DNA from: a bacterium
Lineage (GTDB): Bacteria > Ratteibacteria > UBA8468 > B48-G9 > JAFGKM01
Length of the DNA: 25,654 bases
Reading direction: 5' to 3'
Assembly: GCA_035370465.1 (NCBI GenBank)
Contig: DAOOVW010000023.1
Location: 1 to 25,654 of the forward strand
Part shown: one piece after another, positions 1 to 6,530 of the stretch
Layout: each line of letters opens with the position of its first letter
How positions within the stretch are numbered: the stretch's first letter is position 1
Notes under the pieces: model-generated
What the model was told of the DNA's origin: nothing
Seen by the model: only the letters and a program-made list of their open reading frames with translations
The model's database searches: none
Program-made: the position numbers and the translations under genes

Positions 1-9
1 CTCTTTCAT

Positions 10-471
10 CTATTTTTTGACACTATCCCCATTACCCTTTTTTAGTTTTTCTTTTAGATATTTTTGAACAGAATTTATAAAAATTGGTATTAAACTTTTA
101 CTATCTTTTAAAAAATTTTCTATTGAATTCCATTTTATATCAATATATTCATGGGTAATAATATTTCTTAAATTGACATAAGAAGAAAGGCCATCCATAC
201 ATCTTTTTTCAAAATGTTTAAATAAAGATAAAAATCTAACCATTTCTTTATATGTTTCAGGTAATTTATATTCTTCTGATATTATAATAACTTTTGATAT
301 ATCAATAACTGAATTTAAAACATTTTCAATCCATCTTTCTATTTCTCTTCTTTTCTTTCTATTTTTGTAATAAATATCCCATGTAAAATTTTCATACTCA
401 TGATAGTCCTCCCATTCGGACTCCAAAAATTTTAAGTAATTTATAAGTCGTTCTTTAATTTCTTCTTTCAT
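10..471 (-). CDS. hepT: HepT-like HEPN toxin ribonuclease
   Basis: This 153-residue protein is probably the toxin of a HepT/MntA (type VII) toxin-antitoxin pair. The HEPN signature RX4HXY is visible as Arg102, His107 and Tyr109 within RNIITHEY; in studied members these residues form the RNase site, and the tyrosine is AMPylated by the antitoxin. The N-terminal half is helical and charged, as in DUF86/HEPN proteins. The ATG overlaps the upstream antitoxin stop by one base (TAATG), implying translational coupling. The last residues (DSVKK) and the TAG stop are encoded by a GATAGTGTCAAAAAATAG sequence that recurs twice near 4.0-4.2 kb, so the C-terminus may have been reshaped by a repeat. Family assignment rests on the motif and the partner gene; cellular target is unknown. 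Confidence 0.82.
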   Translation of the reverse strand: MKEEIKERLINYLKFLESEWEDYHEYENFTWDIYYKNRKKRREIERWIENVLNSVIDISKVIIISEEYKLPETYKEMVRFLSLFKHFEKRCMDGLSSYVNLRNIITHEYIDIKWNSIENFLKDSKSLIPIFINSVQKYLKEKLKKGNGDSVKK

Positions 472-899
472 TATAATGTATTTTTAAATTCGGATATAAC
501 CATTTGCTGATAGTTAATACCTTCGTCAGATACAATTGCCATGAATTTCAAATATAACTTCCAGTCCTTTATTATAACAGGAATTCCTCTTAAAGCACTA
601 AAACATATCTTTGAAGATGCACGATTCAAAACAATAAGGTCAACTTCTCTTTTTAATATTCTTTCAACATCCAGCCATATTTCATTTTCTGTTTTATATT
701 TTGTTGATGACTCAACTTCTATATTATTTTTTTGAGGGTAAAAGTATATTCCAATATCAACATCTGAATTTTTATGAATATTGTTATGGACAAAAGAGCC
801 AAAAAGAAATACAAATGCAACTTCTTTTTTTGTTTTAAAATAAGAATTTAATTTTTTAATAATTTCTTTTAAAGATGGGTCTACAGATATTTTCTCCAT
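471..899 (-). CDS. mntA: MntA-like nucleotidyltransferase antitoxin
   Basis: This 142-residue protein has a minimal nucleotidyltransferase fold. The defining GSX10DXD motif is present: Gly34-Ser35, then Asp46 and Asp48 (SDVDIGIY). A second strand with a conserved aspartate follows (EVDLIVLN, about residues 87-94), then the RGIPVI stretch usual in this family. In characterised MntA/HepT systems the enzyme neutralises the toxin by transferring AMP groups onto the tyrosine of RX4HXY, which the neighbouring gene has. The gene overlaps hepT by one base and follows a 65-codon ORF by 24 bases. No clear Shine-Dalgarno precedes its ATG, so translation may be coupled to the upstream gene. Confidence 0.85.
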   Translation of the reverse strand: MEKISVDPSLKEIIKKLNSYFKTKKEVAFVFLFGSFVHNNIHKNSDVDIGIYFYPQKNNIEVESSTKYKTENEIWLDVERILKREVDLIVLNRASSKICFSALRGIPVIIKDWKLYLKFMAIVSDEGINYQQMVISEFKNTL

Positions 900-923
900 A
901 AATATATAATACCCGATATTTTT

Positions 924-1121
924 TTATTTTCCAATTTTGCATCTTATTACATTTCCTTTCTTATAATCATCGTTTGCTTCTTTTATAAGGTTTTTTTCTT
1001 CAAGAGATAATGGGGATTCATCATAAGAAATAAGCATCTTTTCAAGAATTTTCTGTTTTGTTTTTTTATCCAGTGAATTTAATAAATCAACAATTTTTTC
1101 TATTTCGACCATTGCTTTCAT
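924..1121 (-). CDS. small acidic/basic protein upstream of mntA-hepT
   Basis: I do not recognise this 65-residue protein with certainty. It is helical and highly charged, with the segment LSLEEKNLIKEANDDYKKGN near the C-terminus. That pattern resembles short antitoxin-like or regulatory proteins that sit next to toxin genes, but this is only a resemblance. The start is well supported: AGGAGA lies seven bases before the ATG. An extended -10 promoter lies just upstream. It is the first gene of what looks like a three-gene unit with mntA and hepT, 24 bases before mntA. It might be a transcriptional autoregulator or the remnant of another antitoxin. Confidence 0.6.
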   Translation of the reverse strand: MKAMVEIEKIVDLLNSLDKKTKQKILEKMLISYDESPLSLEEKNLIKEANDDYKKGNVIRCKIGK

Positions 1122-1162
1122 TTTATTTTCTCCTATTAATAAATTTTGGATTATTTATAATA

Positions 1163-1171
1163 ATTATAGCA
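1163..1171 (-). promoter_or_regulatory. extended -10 promoter of the mntA-hepT unit
   Basis: On the minus strand TGCTATAAT gives a TGn-extended -10 element about 40 bases before the ATG of the 65-residue protein. A -35 box is not convincing. Because the porin terminator lies between this site and the porin gene, the toxin-antitoxin unit appears to be transcribed independently. Confidence 0.5.
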
Positions 1172-1220
1172 TATTTTGGGATTTAGTAGAACTCTGCGAA
1201 TAAGTTCCGAGAAGAGGGGG

Positions 1221-1257
1221 TATAAAAAAAGGGGCTGGTCGTTAGACCAGCCCCTTT
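1221..1257 (-). terminator. intrinsic terminator of the porin gene
   Basis: A perfect 13-bp stem (AAAGGGGCTGGTC with its complement, four-base loop) lies 18 bases after the porin stop. On the minus strand it is followed by a run of seven T. It is the clearest rho-independent terminator in the window. Confidence 0.93.
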
Positions 1258-1274
1258 AAAATCATCTTTTTATC

Positions 1275-2582
1275 TTAGAAAGCAAGTTTCATAGTTGCAA
1301 GAAGTTGCCATGGGTTGTCATCATCTCTTCCAAACTGTACTGTATCAAAGAGGTCTCCGGTAAGCAACATTCCATAAGAAAGTCCAAAAGACAAGTCCTC
1401 TGTATATTGATATTCAATTCCTAAGTCAATTTCTGTCCCAATATCATCTTCAGTACCTACTATATCTTCTGCACCTTTAAGCCAGTATGCATCTAAAGCG
1501 AGTTTTACTTTTTCAACTGGCTGCAGTCCAAAGCCAAGATTTATTGCCTGAAGATTTGATTCTCTAATTCCACGACCGCGATTATTGGGATCCGAAGTTA
1601 GGGCATACCAGACCTGACCCATTCTTGAACCAATGTTAGATGGGAAAACCATTCTCCAACCTTCATTTTCATTATCATTGTCATTGTCATTTCCACTGAA
1701 TAAATTATAGTTTAATTTAACATAAGGATTCATATTCACTGGAAATTTGTAGTCGGCTCCAAAAAGAAGCGCCCATCCTTTATTATCATCTCCTGCTGCA
1801 TCTTCTCCAAATTGTTTTGCATATTCAAGTTTAAGCCCTAAATTCTCAACAGCAGGTATTTCTCCAGTAACTCTTAAACCAGCAGTATCAACATTTTGGT
1901 CTGTATGGAGTGTGTCATCTCTTACATAATAAACATCAAGGGCACAAATGTCAGGTCTCCATCCAATGTTCAACCCATAAAGGTTTCTATCACCAGTGTC
2001 ACCAGTTGGAACCCTCCCGAATAGTGATGTCTGGTCTTCAGTAATTTTTGCACCAAAGACAGTTAAAGTAATTGGGAGAGTTGCAACTTCATAATCAGCC
2101 CTTATAGCATCAAATGCCTTTTGGAGTCCAAGGTCGCGTGCTGCAATAGGTGAATCATTTGCATAGGTATATCCATTGTAAGCACTTCCAACAACTAATC
2201 CCTCTCCAAACTGAATTTCCTGTCTACCAACTGTCAATGTAAGTCCAGGTATCATAAGGTCAGTAACTTTAATATATCCAAGGTCTAAAAGAATATCTCT
2301 CGTATCGTTGCCTACAAGGTCAGAACCCCAATCCATTTCATCAATCAGTCGTATCATTGCCTGGACATTGTCAGTTAGGTCAGCAGTTACATATACCCTT
2401 ATACTTGTCTGAAAGAAGTTTTGTGACTTTTCATTTGCTGGTCCAACATTAAAGTTTGGTCTTAAAACCCCATACATTGTTATATCTCCACCTACTTTTA
2501 CGCTTTCAACAGCAGCAAAAGAAGGTGATATTAAAGCAACAGCGAATATAACCGCCATTACCTTTAATATTTTGTTCCTCAT
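1275..2582 (-). CDS. outer-membrane beta-barrel porin, alginate-export-like
   Basis: This 435-residue protein starts with a Sec signal peptide (basic MRNK, hydrophobic stretch, cleavage probably after SFA at about residue 23). It ends in alternating residues finishing with Phe (MKLAF), the usual outer-membrane beta-barrel C-terminal signal. The body has many alternating strands and acidic, Asn/Asp/Gly-rich turns, including a DNDNDNEN run near residues 295-303. The segment TVGRQEIQFGEGLVVGSA resembles alginate-export/carbohydrate-selective porins, but the substrate cannot be read from sequence. AAGGAG lies seven bases before the ATG. The gene is monocistronic: an intrinsic terminator follows, and a consensus sigma70 promoter lies about 170 bases upstream with a structured leader between. 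Confidence 0.8.
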   Translation of the reverse strand: MRNKILKVMAVIFAVALISPSFAAVESVKVGGDITMYGVLRPNFNVGPANEKSQNFFQTSIRVYVTADLTDNVQAMIRLIDEMDWGSDLVGNDTRDILLDLGYIKVTDLMIPGLTLTVGRQEIQFGEGLVVGSAYNGYTYANDSPIAARDLGLQKAFDAIRADYEVATLPITLTVFGAKITEDQTSLFGRVPTGDTGDRNLYGLNIGWRPDICALDVYYVRDDTLHTDQNVDTAGLRVTGEIPAVENLGLKLEYAKQFGEDAAGDDNKGWALLFGADYKFPVNMNPYVKLNYNLFSGNDNDNDNENEGWRMVFPSNIGSRMGQVWYALTSDPNNRGRGIRESNLQAINLGFGLQPVEKVKLALDAYWLKGAEDIVGTEDDIGTEIDLGIEYQYTEDLSFGLSYGMLLTGDLFDTVQFGRDDDNPWQLLATMKLAF

Positions 2583-2636
2583 TTTTATCTCCTTTTGTTA
2601 TCTATTGTCATCCGCCTTTTAGACATAATAAGCGGG

Positions 2637-2690
2637 TCAGTTGTTCTGTCTCTGCTTTTCTTTCTCCTCTACGCTTTCGCCTTTTTTCAC
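2637..2690 (-). CDS. possible 17-codon leader peptide in the porin 5' UTR
   Basis: GGAGGTG lies six bases before a GTG codon that opens 17 codons (MKKGESVEEKEKQRQNN) and then TGA. It sits between the porin promoter and the porin start. The ribosome-binding site is stronger than that of most genes here. The peptide is very hydrophilic and has no signal sequence. It may be an uORF controlling the porin, or a chance reading frame within a structured leader. Confidence 0.4.
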   Translation of the reverse strand: MKKGESVEEKEKQRQNN

Positions 2691-2751
2691 TTTTTTCACC
2701 TCCTTTTCGGCATATTAAACATAGAGAGAAAAGCAAATCGTTGTTAGTTTT

Positions 2752-2779
2752 ATTATACCCTATCTTTTTAATTTGTCAA
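2752..2779 (-). promoter_or_regulatory. sigma70-type promoter of the porin gene
   Basis: On the minus strand TTGACA (2779-2774) and TATAAT (2757-2752) are separated by 16 bases; both hexamers match consensus exactly. The predicted transcript would have a leader of roughly 160 nt. Confidence 0.8.
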
Positions 2780-3075
2780 GTGTTTCTTTAATCTTTCTTT
2801 TAAATCCCCCTCATCCCCACCTTCTCCCCATCGGGGAGAAGGATGAAATCCCTCTTAATCTCCCTTTAATAAAGGGAGAAGAAACTCCTTCCTTTGAAAA
2901 AGGAAGGTTAGGATGGATTTAGAAATCTCCCTAAAAATCCCCTCTAACCCCCCTTTAATAAAGGGGAGGAATTGGGGGGATTTGCCTCACCCTAACCCTC
3001 TCCCACTATGGGAGAGGGAATGGGTGAGATGCCTTTGTGCCTTGCACTTCTACTCGCCACTCTACTCTCTCTTTT

Positions 3076-3094
3076 CAGTCAACACAGTTGACTG
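3076..3094. promoter_or_regulatory. 19-bp palindrome, operator-like
   Basis: CAGTCAAC-ACA-GTTGACTG is a perfect inverted repeat with a three-base centre. It lies 12 to 31 bases downstream of the TATAAT at 3107-3112, where a repressor would block the start of transcription. The bound protein is unknown. Confidence 0.45.
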
Positions 3095-3106
3095 ACCTTT
3101 GTTTCT

Positions 3107-3134
3107 ATTATACCTGCTCTTTTTATATTGTCAA
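3107..3134 (-). promoter_or_regulatory. sigma70-type promoter, second porin-proximal candidate
   Basis: TTGACA (3134-3129) and TATAAT (3112-3107) are separated by 16 bases on the minus strand, both perfect. It points toward the porin, about 330 bases upstream of the first promoter. Confidence 0.65.
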
Positions 3135-3170
3135 GTCATTTATTCTTAATTTGTCCTCTCCTAATTTTTT

Positions 3171-3198
3171 TATTCTATGAAATTCTTTATATTGTCAA
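3171..3198 (-). promoter_or_regulatory. weaker tandem promoter candidate
   Basis: TTGACAATATAAA begins here exactly as in the promoter at 3107-3134, with AGAATA after a 16-base spacer. It looks like a duplicated or decayed copy of that promoter. A further TTGACA lies at 3244-3239 with TAAAAA after 17 bases. Confidence 0.35.
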
Positions 3199-3418
3199 GG
3201 TTCTTTTACAGCTTATTTTTACCTTATAAAAAATGTCCTGTCAATAGGATTTTAATTAAATAATTTTCTTCTTAAATATTTTATTACCTCAAAAAGCAAT
3301 TTCACTTTTTAATTTTAAATTACTACCTTATTATAGTGCCTCATAAGGAAGATTTTCCTGCTATATGCTTAATATCAATTTCGTATGCCCTTATATTAGT
3401 TTCTCTTTCCGTTTTTTC

Positions 3419-3919
3419 TCACTTTCCTGTTAAATTTTTTATTTCCGCTGCTATCTGGTCAAAAAAAGCATTGTAAAATTTTTCATCCTCAATTGTTTTT
3501 TCTGTTTGTGTTTGTGAAGCATCTGTTCCTGTGGGTACTGGGATTAACAGCAACATTGTTGTTCTTCTTGAAGTATAAGTTTTTTTTGTAATCTGGGTTG
3601 CATTAAGAAAAATCTGCGTTCTGTCATTTTCATATGGTTGAAGATTTACTTGAAGAACAACATTTACAGTTAATGCCTTTTTTTCAAAACTTTTTGTTGC
3701 CTGTATCTGAGATTGATTTTCTTCTTTTTCTATGGCAAAGTTATTTTTTAGAAGTGTCTGTTTTAATGCTAACCAGCATGTCTCTGTTGAAGCATTATAT
3801 ATCCTTGTATTAATATCTTTGTTTGAAAAAACTTCCTTTGATGGTTTGAAAGTAGCACATCCCGTTCCCAGAACCATAATTCCAAGAATAACACTTACTA
3901 ACTTATCCAATCCCCTCAT
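3419..3919 (-). CDS. small outer-membrane/periplasmic lipoprotein
   Basis: This is a 166-residue protein when started at the ATG at 3919, which has GAGGAGG five bases upstream. A longer frame opening with TTG at 3952 lacks such a site and runs into a duplicated upstream cassette. Residues 1-21 form a lipoprotein signal: MRGLDK, a hydrophobic stretch, then LGTGC with Cys21 as the likely lipidated residue. The mature part mixes helices and strands (for example STETCWLALKQTLLKNNF and the NVVLQVNLQPYENDRTQIFLN segment) and resembles the DUF799/BamC-like class of small lipoproteins only loosely. No specific function can be assigned. It is probably its own transcription unit. Confidence 0.62.
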   Translation of the reverse strand: MRGLDKLVSVILGIMVLGTGCATFKPSKEVFSNKDINTRIYNASTETCWLALKQTLLKNNFAIEKEENQSQIQATKSFEKKALTVNVVLQVNLQPYENDRTQIFLNATQITKKTYTSRRTTMLLLIPVPTGTDASQTQTEKTIEDEKFYNAFFDQIAAEIKNLTGK

Positions 3920-3943
3920 TTTTCCTCCTCTTTTGGACAACAG

Positions 3944-4030
3944 TACTGCCAAAATTGGCTAAGAGCTTTTATAATGCATTTCTTTGTCTTTTAAGGTTTT
4001 TATAAGTATTTATATCCCTCCCCTTTTTTT
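3944..4030 (-). repeat. duplicated upstream regulatory cassette, copy 1
   Basis: About 85 bp here match 18417-18502 with only a few substitutions and a one-base indel. Both copies lie immediately upstream of a minus-strand gene with the same orientation. Each contains the near-palindrome GCCAATTTTGGC and the A/T-rich stretch GCATTATAAAAGC, which could hold a -10 element. Both unrelated genes may share a promoter or operator. Confidence 0.75.
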
Positions 4031-4200
4031 ATATATTTTTTTGACACTATCTCCATTCCGTCACTGCCAGAATTTTGGTACCTGTTCATTTCCCCCTCAC
4101 CCATACCCTCTCCCCTATGGGGAGAGGGCGAGAGTGAGGGGTGTTTTCATCTTTCTTTCATCTATTTTTTGACACTACCTTGAATAATATAATATTTGTA
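4031..4200. repeat. GGTAGTGTCAAAAAA motifs flanking a palindromic hairpin
   Basis: Between carB and the lipoprotein cassette, the motif (read on minus) TAGTGTCAAAAAA occurs at about 4040-4055 and again at about 4162-4180. They flank about 100 bp carrying a CCCTCTCCCC/GGGGAGAGGG palindrome bounded by CCCCTCAC/GTGAGGGG. A third motif copy is at 10-30. The second copy begins only 20 bases after the carB stop. These could be ends of a small non-autonomous element; no transposase is present. Confidence 0.5.
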
Positions 4201-5823
4201 TTATTCGTAAGTTGAGTAATAATATGGTGTTTCTGCTTCAAATTCTCCTGCACAGGTATCTACAAGTTTATAATCAACCACTATTTTATAATTTTCTCTT
4301 ATGTCTCTGATTTCTCTTTCATCCCTTCCTGTTAGTTTGCCAATCTGTCTATCTGAAAATCCATACTCTTTTGCTTTTTTCATCAGTTTTTCAGAAATTT
4401 TACCTTTTGTTTTTTTAATTTCTTCTTCAACTGAAATTATTTCGGACATATTATAAAGAAACCACTTATCAATTTTAGTAAGTTGATAAATTTTGTCTAA
4501 TGTCCAGTTTCTTTTAATTGCTTCTTTTATATAGAATAACCTTTTTGAATTTGGTTTTTTTAATCCCTCTTCAAGTTCACCAATTAAATTTATATCTTCA
4601 AGTCCAAAATATTTTTCTTCTAAACTTCTTAATGCTTTTTGTAATGCTTCTTTAAAAGTTCTACCTATTGACATAACTTCTCCAACTGATTTCATAGAAG
4701 TTGTTAAAATGTCCTCTGCTCCTTTGAATTTTTCAAATGTGAATTTTGGAATTTTTACGACACAATAGTCAATAGATGGTTCAAAACAGGATGGGGTTTT
4801 TTTTGTTATATCATTTGGTATTTCTTCAAGTAAATACCCAACCGCAAGTTTAGCAGTAATTTTTGCAATAGGAAATCCAGTTGCTTTTGAAGCAAGTGCA
4901 GAACTTCTTGAAACCCTTGGATTCATTTCTATTACAACCATTTCACCATTTTCAGGATTGACTGCAAATTGAATATTTGCCCCCCCACCTTCAACTCCTA
5001 TTTCTCTTATAATATCAATACCTGCATTTTTCATTACCTGATACTCTTTATCAGTCAATGTTTGAACAGGAGCAACTGTTATACTATCTCCTGTATGTAT
5101 CCCCATAGGGTCAAAGTTCTCTATTGAACATATAACTATAACATTGTCATTTTTATCTCTCATTACTTCTAATTCATATTCTTTCCAGCCAAGAACTGAT
5201 TGTTCAACTAAAATTTCACCTATTAAACTTGATTTAATTCCGTTTTCTCCTAAATATTCAAATTCATCAATATTATATGCAACAGAACCACCTGCTCCTC
5301 CAAGTGTATAAGATGGTCTTATTATTACAGGAAAACCAATTTTTTTTGTAATTTCAATGCCTTCTTCAACTGTATGTGCAATTCCACTTTCAGGTATTTT
5401 AAGTCCAATTTTTTTCATTGCATTTTTAAAATATTCTCTATCTTCTGCTTTTTTTATTGCATCATAATTCGCACCTATAAGTTCTACACCAAATTTTTGA
5501 AGGACACCTGTTTCATAGAGAGTTGTAGAAAGATTTAGTCCTGTTTGTCCTCCAATTGTCGGTAATAATGCATCTGGTCTTTCTCTTTCTATTATTTTTT
5601 CAAGAATATCCGGGACTAATGGTTCTAAATAAATTTTATGAGCCATTTCAGGATCAGTCATTATTGTTGCTGGATTACTATTTACAAGAACAATTTCATA
5701 TCCTTCTTCTCTTAATGCCTTACATGCCTGTGAACCAGAGTAGTCAAATTCACATGCCTGCCCTATAACAATAGGGCCAGAGCCAATAAGCATTATCTTT
5801 TTTATATCAGTTCTTTTTCCCAT
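4201..5823 (-). CDS. carB: carbamoyl-phosphate synthase large subunit, N-terminal half
   Basis: The 540 residues correspond to the first half of the usual ~1070-residue CarB: the carboxyphosphate ATP-grasp module plus the helical oligomerisation domain. Visible landmarks are the N-terminal SGPIVIGQACEFDYSG, the PSYTLGGAGG glycine-rich loop (about residue 170), EYELEVMRD, and VIEMNPRVSRSSALASKATG near residues 300-320. The last residues, FEAETPYYYSTYE, match the junction where intact CarB proteins pass into the carbamoyl-phosphate domain. Split carB genes with this boundary are known in Aquifex and some archaea. The second half is absent from the window. AGGAG precedes the ATG. It forms carbamoyl phosphate with CarA for pyrimidine and arginine synthesis. 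Confidence 0.93.
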   Translation of the reverse strand: MGKRTDIKKIMLIGSGPIVIGQACEFDYSGSQACKALREEGYEIVLVNSNPATIMTDPEMAHKIYLEPLVPDILEKIIERERPDALLPTIGGQTGLNLSTTLYETGVLQKFGVELIGANYDAIKKAEDREYFKNAMKKIGLKIPESGIAHTVEEGIEITKKIGFPVIIRPSYTLGGAGGSVAYNIDEFEYLGENGIKSSLIGEILVEQSVLGWKEYELEVMRDKNDNVIVICSIENFDPMGIHTGDSITVAPVQTLTDKEYQVMKNAGIDIIREIGVEGGGANIQFAVNPENGEMVVIEMNPRVSRSSALASKATGFPIAKITAKLAVGYLLEEIPNDITKKTPSCFEPSIDYCVVKIPKFTFEKFKGAEDILTTSMKSVGEVMSIGRTFKEALQKALRSLEEKYFGLEDINLIGELEEGLKKPNSKRLFYIKEAIKRNWTLDKIYQLTKIDKWFLYNMSEIISVEEEIKKTKGKISEKLMKKAKEYGFSDRQIGKLTGRDEREIRDIRENYKIVVDYKLVDTCAGEFEAETPYYYSTYE

Positions 5824-6176
5824 TTAACAACTCCTATTCAGTAATTTTCTTCAAAAGGTAAATAAATCTCCATCAACCCCCCTCATCCTCCCCTTCTCCC
5901 CAGAGGGGAGAAGGATGAAATCCCTCTTTATCCCTCCTCCAAAAAGCGCGTCGGACATGCCTTTGTTAAAGGGGGAAAATACTCTCCCTCCTTTAAAAAA
6001 GGAGGGTGGGGGTGGATTTAGAAATCCCCCTTAAAATCCCCCTTTGTTAAAGGGGGAAGTATCTCTCCTTCCCTTATAAAGGGAAGGTAGGGATGGATTT
6101 TATTAAAATCTCCCCTTGCCCATTCCGCCACAAATCTTGTCGGACAGATGCTTTTCTAAAGAGGGGAACATTAATG

Positions 6177-6286
6177 TTTCAAGGACCCGGTTCTCACATC
6201 CAAAGGATCCCTCTGGGCGTAGCCCAACGGGCGAGCCTTCGGAGAGAACCATGTCCTTTTATCTTATTCTTTCTTAAAATCCCCCT
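6177..6286. repeat. GGTTCTC hairpin repeat with a 45-bp insertion in its loop
   Basis: The flanks match the copy at 7622-7686 nearly base for base, but 6199-6243 is extra. The extra 45 bp begins TCC, ends GGA and carries a GGGCGTAGCCC module (6215-6237). Confidence 0.75.
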
Positions 6287-6361
6287 CCAAATCCCTCTTA
6301 ATCTCCCTTTTTCAAAGGGAGCAATTACAAAGGGGGAAGTATCAAAATCCCCTCTAACTCC

Positions 6362-6427
6362 CGTTGTGCTATCTGGGAGACGATGACGCACCAACTCTGC
6401 TTTGCTACCCTTTGCTTCTTTAGTCGG
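6362..6427. repeat. 66-bp module A, copy 1
   Basis: Runs from CGTTGTGCTATC to TTTAGTCGG and sits between the CCC and TTTGTTAAAGGGG halves of a base palindrome. Other copies are at 13028-13093 (66 bp), 25461-25525 and 25531-25595 (inverted), and broken ones at 7763-7954 and 18604-18694. Its minus-strand frame is open for all 22 codons. Confidence 0.8.
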
Positions 6428-6530
6428 TTTGTTAAAGGGGGAAGTATTAAAATCCCCTCTAACTCCCCTTTGTCAAAGGGGAGAATTAAAAGGGAAAACA
6501 AGCACCAATTCTGTTTTTTATTCAATTTAT

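Larger units (their letters stand above)
2583..3418. other. 836-bp gene-free region upstream of the porin: leader, promoters and repeats
   Basis: 2583-2751 is the probable porin leader. From 2800 to 3060 come palindromic repeats: CCTTCTCCCC/GGGGAGAAGG, CCCCCCTTTAATAAAGGGG and a CTCTCCCAC/GGGAGAGGG hairpin. 3076-3244 holds a 19-bp palindrome and up to three more TTGACA promoters. 3245-3418, downstream of the lipoprotein stop, is very AT-rich and shows nothing I can name. No protein-coding gene is convincing apart from the short leader ORF. Confidence 0.7.
5824..6530. repeat. 707-bp mosaic of nested palindromic repeats between carA and carB
   Basis: No gene is credible here. The base unit is AAATCCCC plus a CCCCCTTTGTTAAAGGGGG palindrome, present several times (for example around 5965, 6040, 6300 and 6470). 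Inserted into such units are a module with CGGACATGCC (5940-5965) or CGGACAGATGC (6110-6155), a GGGCGTAGCCC hairpin inside a GGTTCTC/GAGAACC hairpin (6177-6286), and the 66-bp module at 6362-6427. An uninterrupted site CTAACTCCCCTTTGTC occurs at about 6456. Confidence 0.8.

Noticed and set aside
4201..5823. carB as a frameshifted pseudogene
   Set aside because: The frame is intact to a precise domain boundary and no homologous sequence continues after the stop in any frame.
6362..6427. Integron attC-like site, from GTTGTGC facing GCACCAAC
   Set aside because: The core-site order and consensus (RYYYAAC then GTTRRRY) are not met, and no integron integrase or cassette genes are present.
5824..6530. 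Short proteins read through the repeat blocks (several of 60-130 codons here, and at 2913-3095, 7664-7849, 12887-13288)
   Set aside because: They translate the same palindromic modules in different frames, lack ribosome-binding sites and resemble no protein family.
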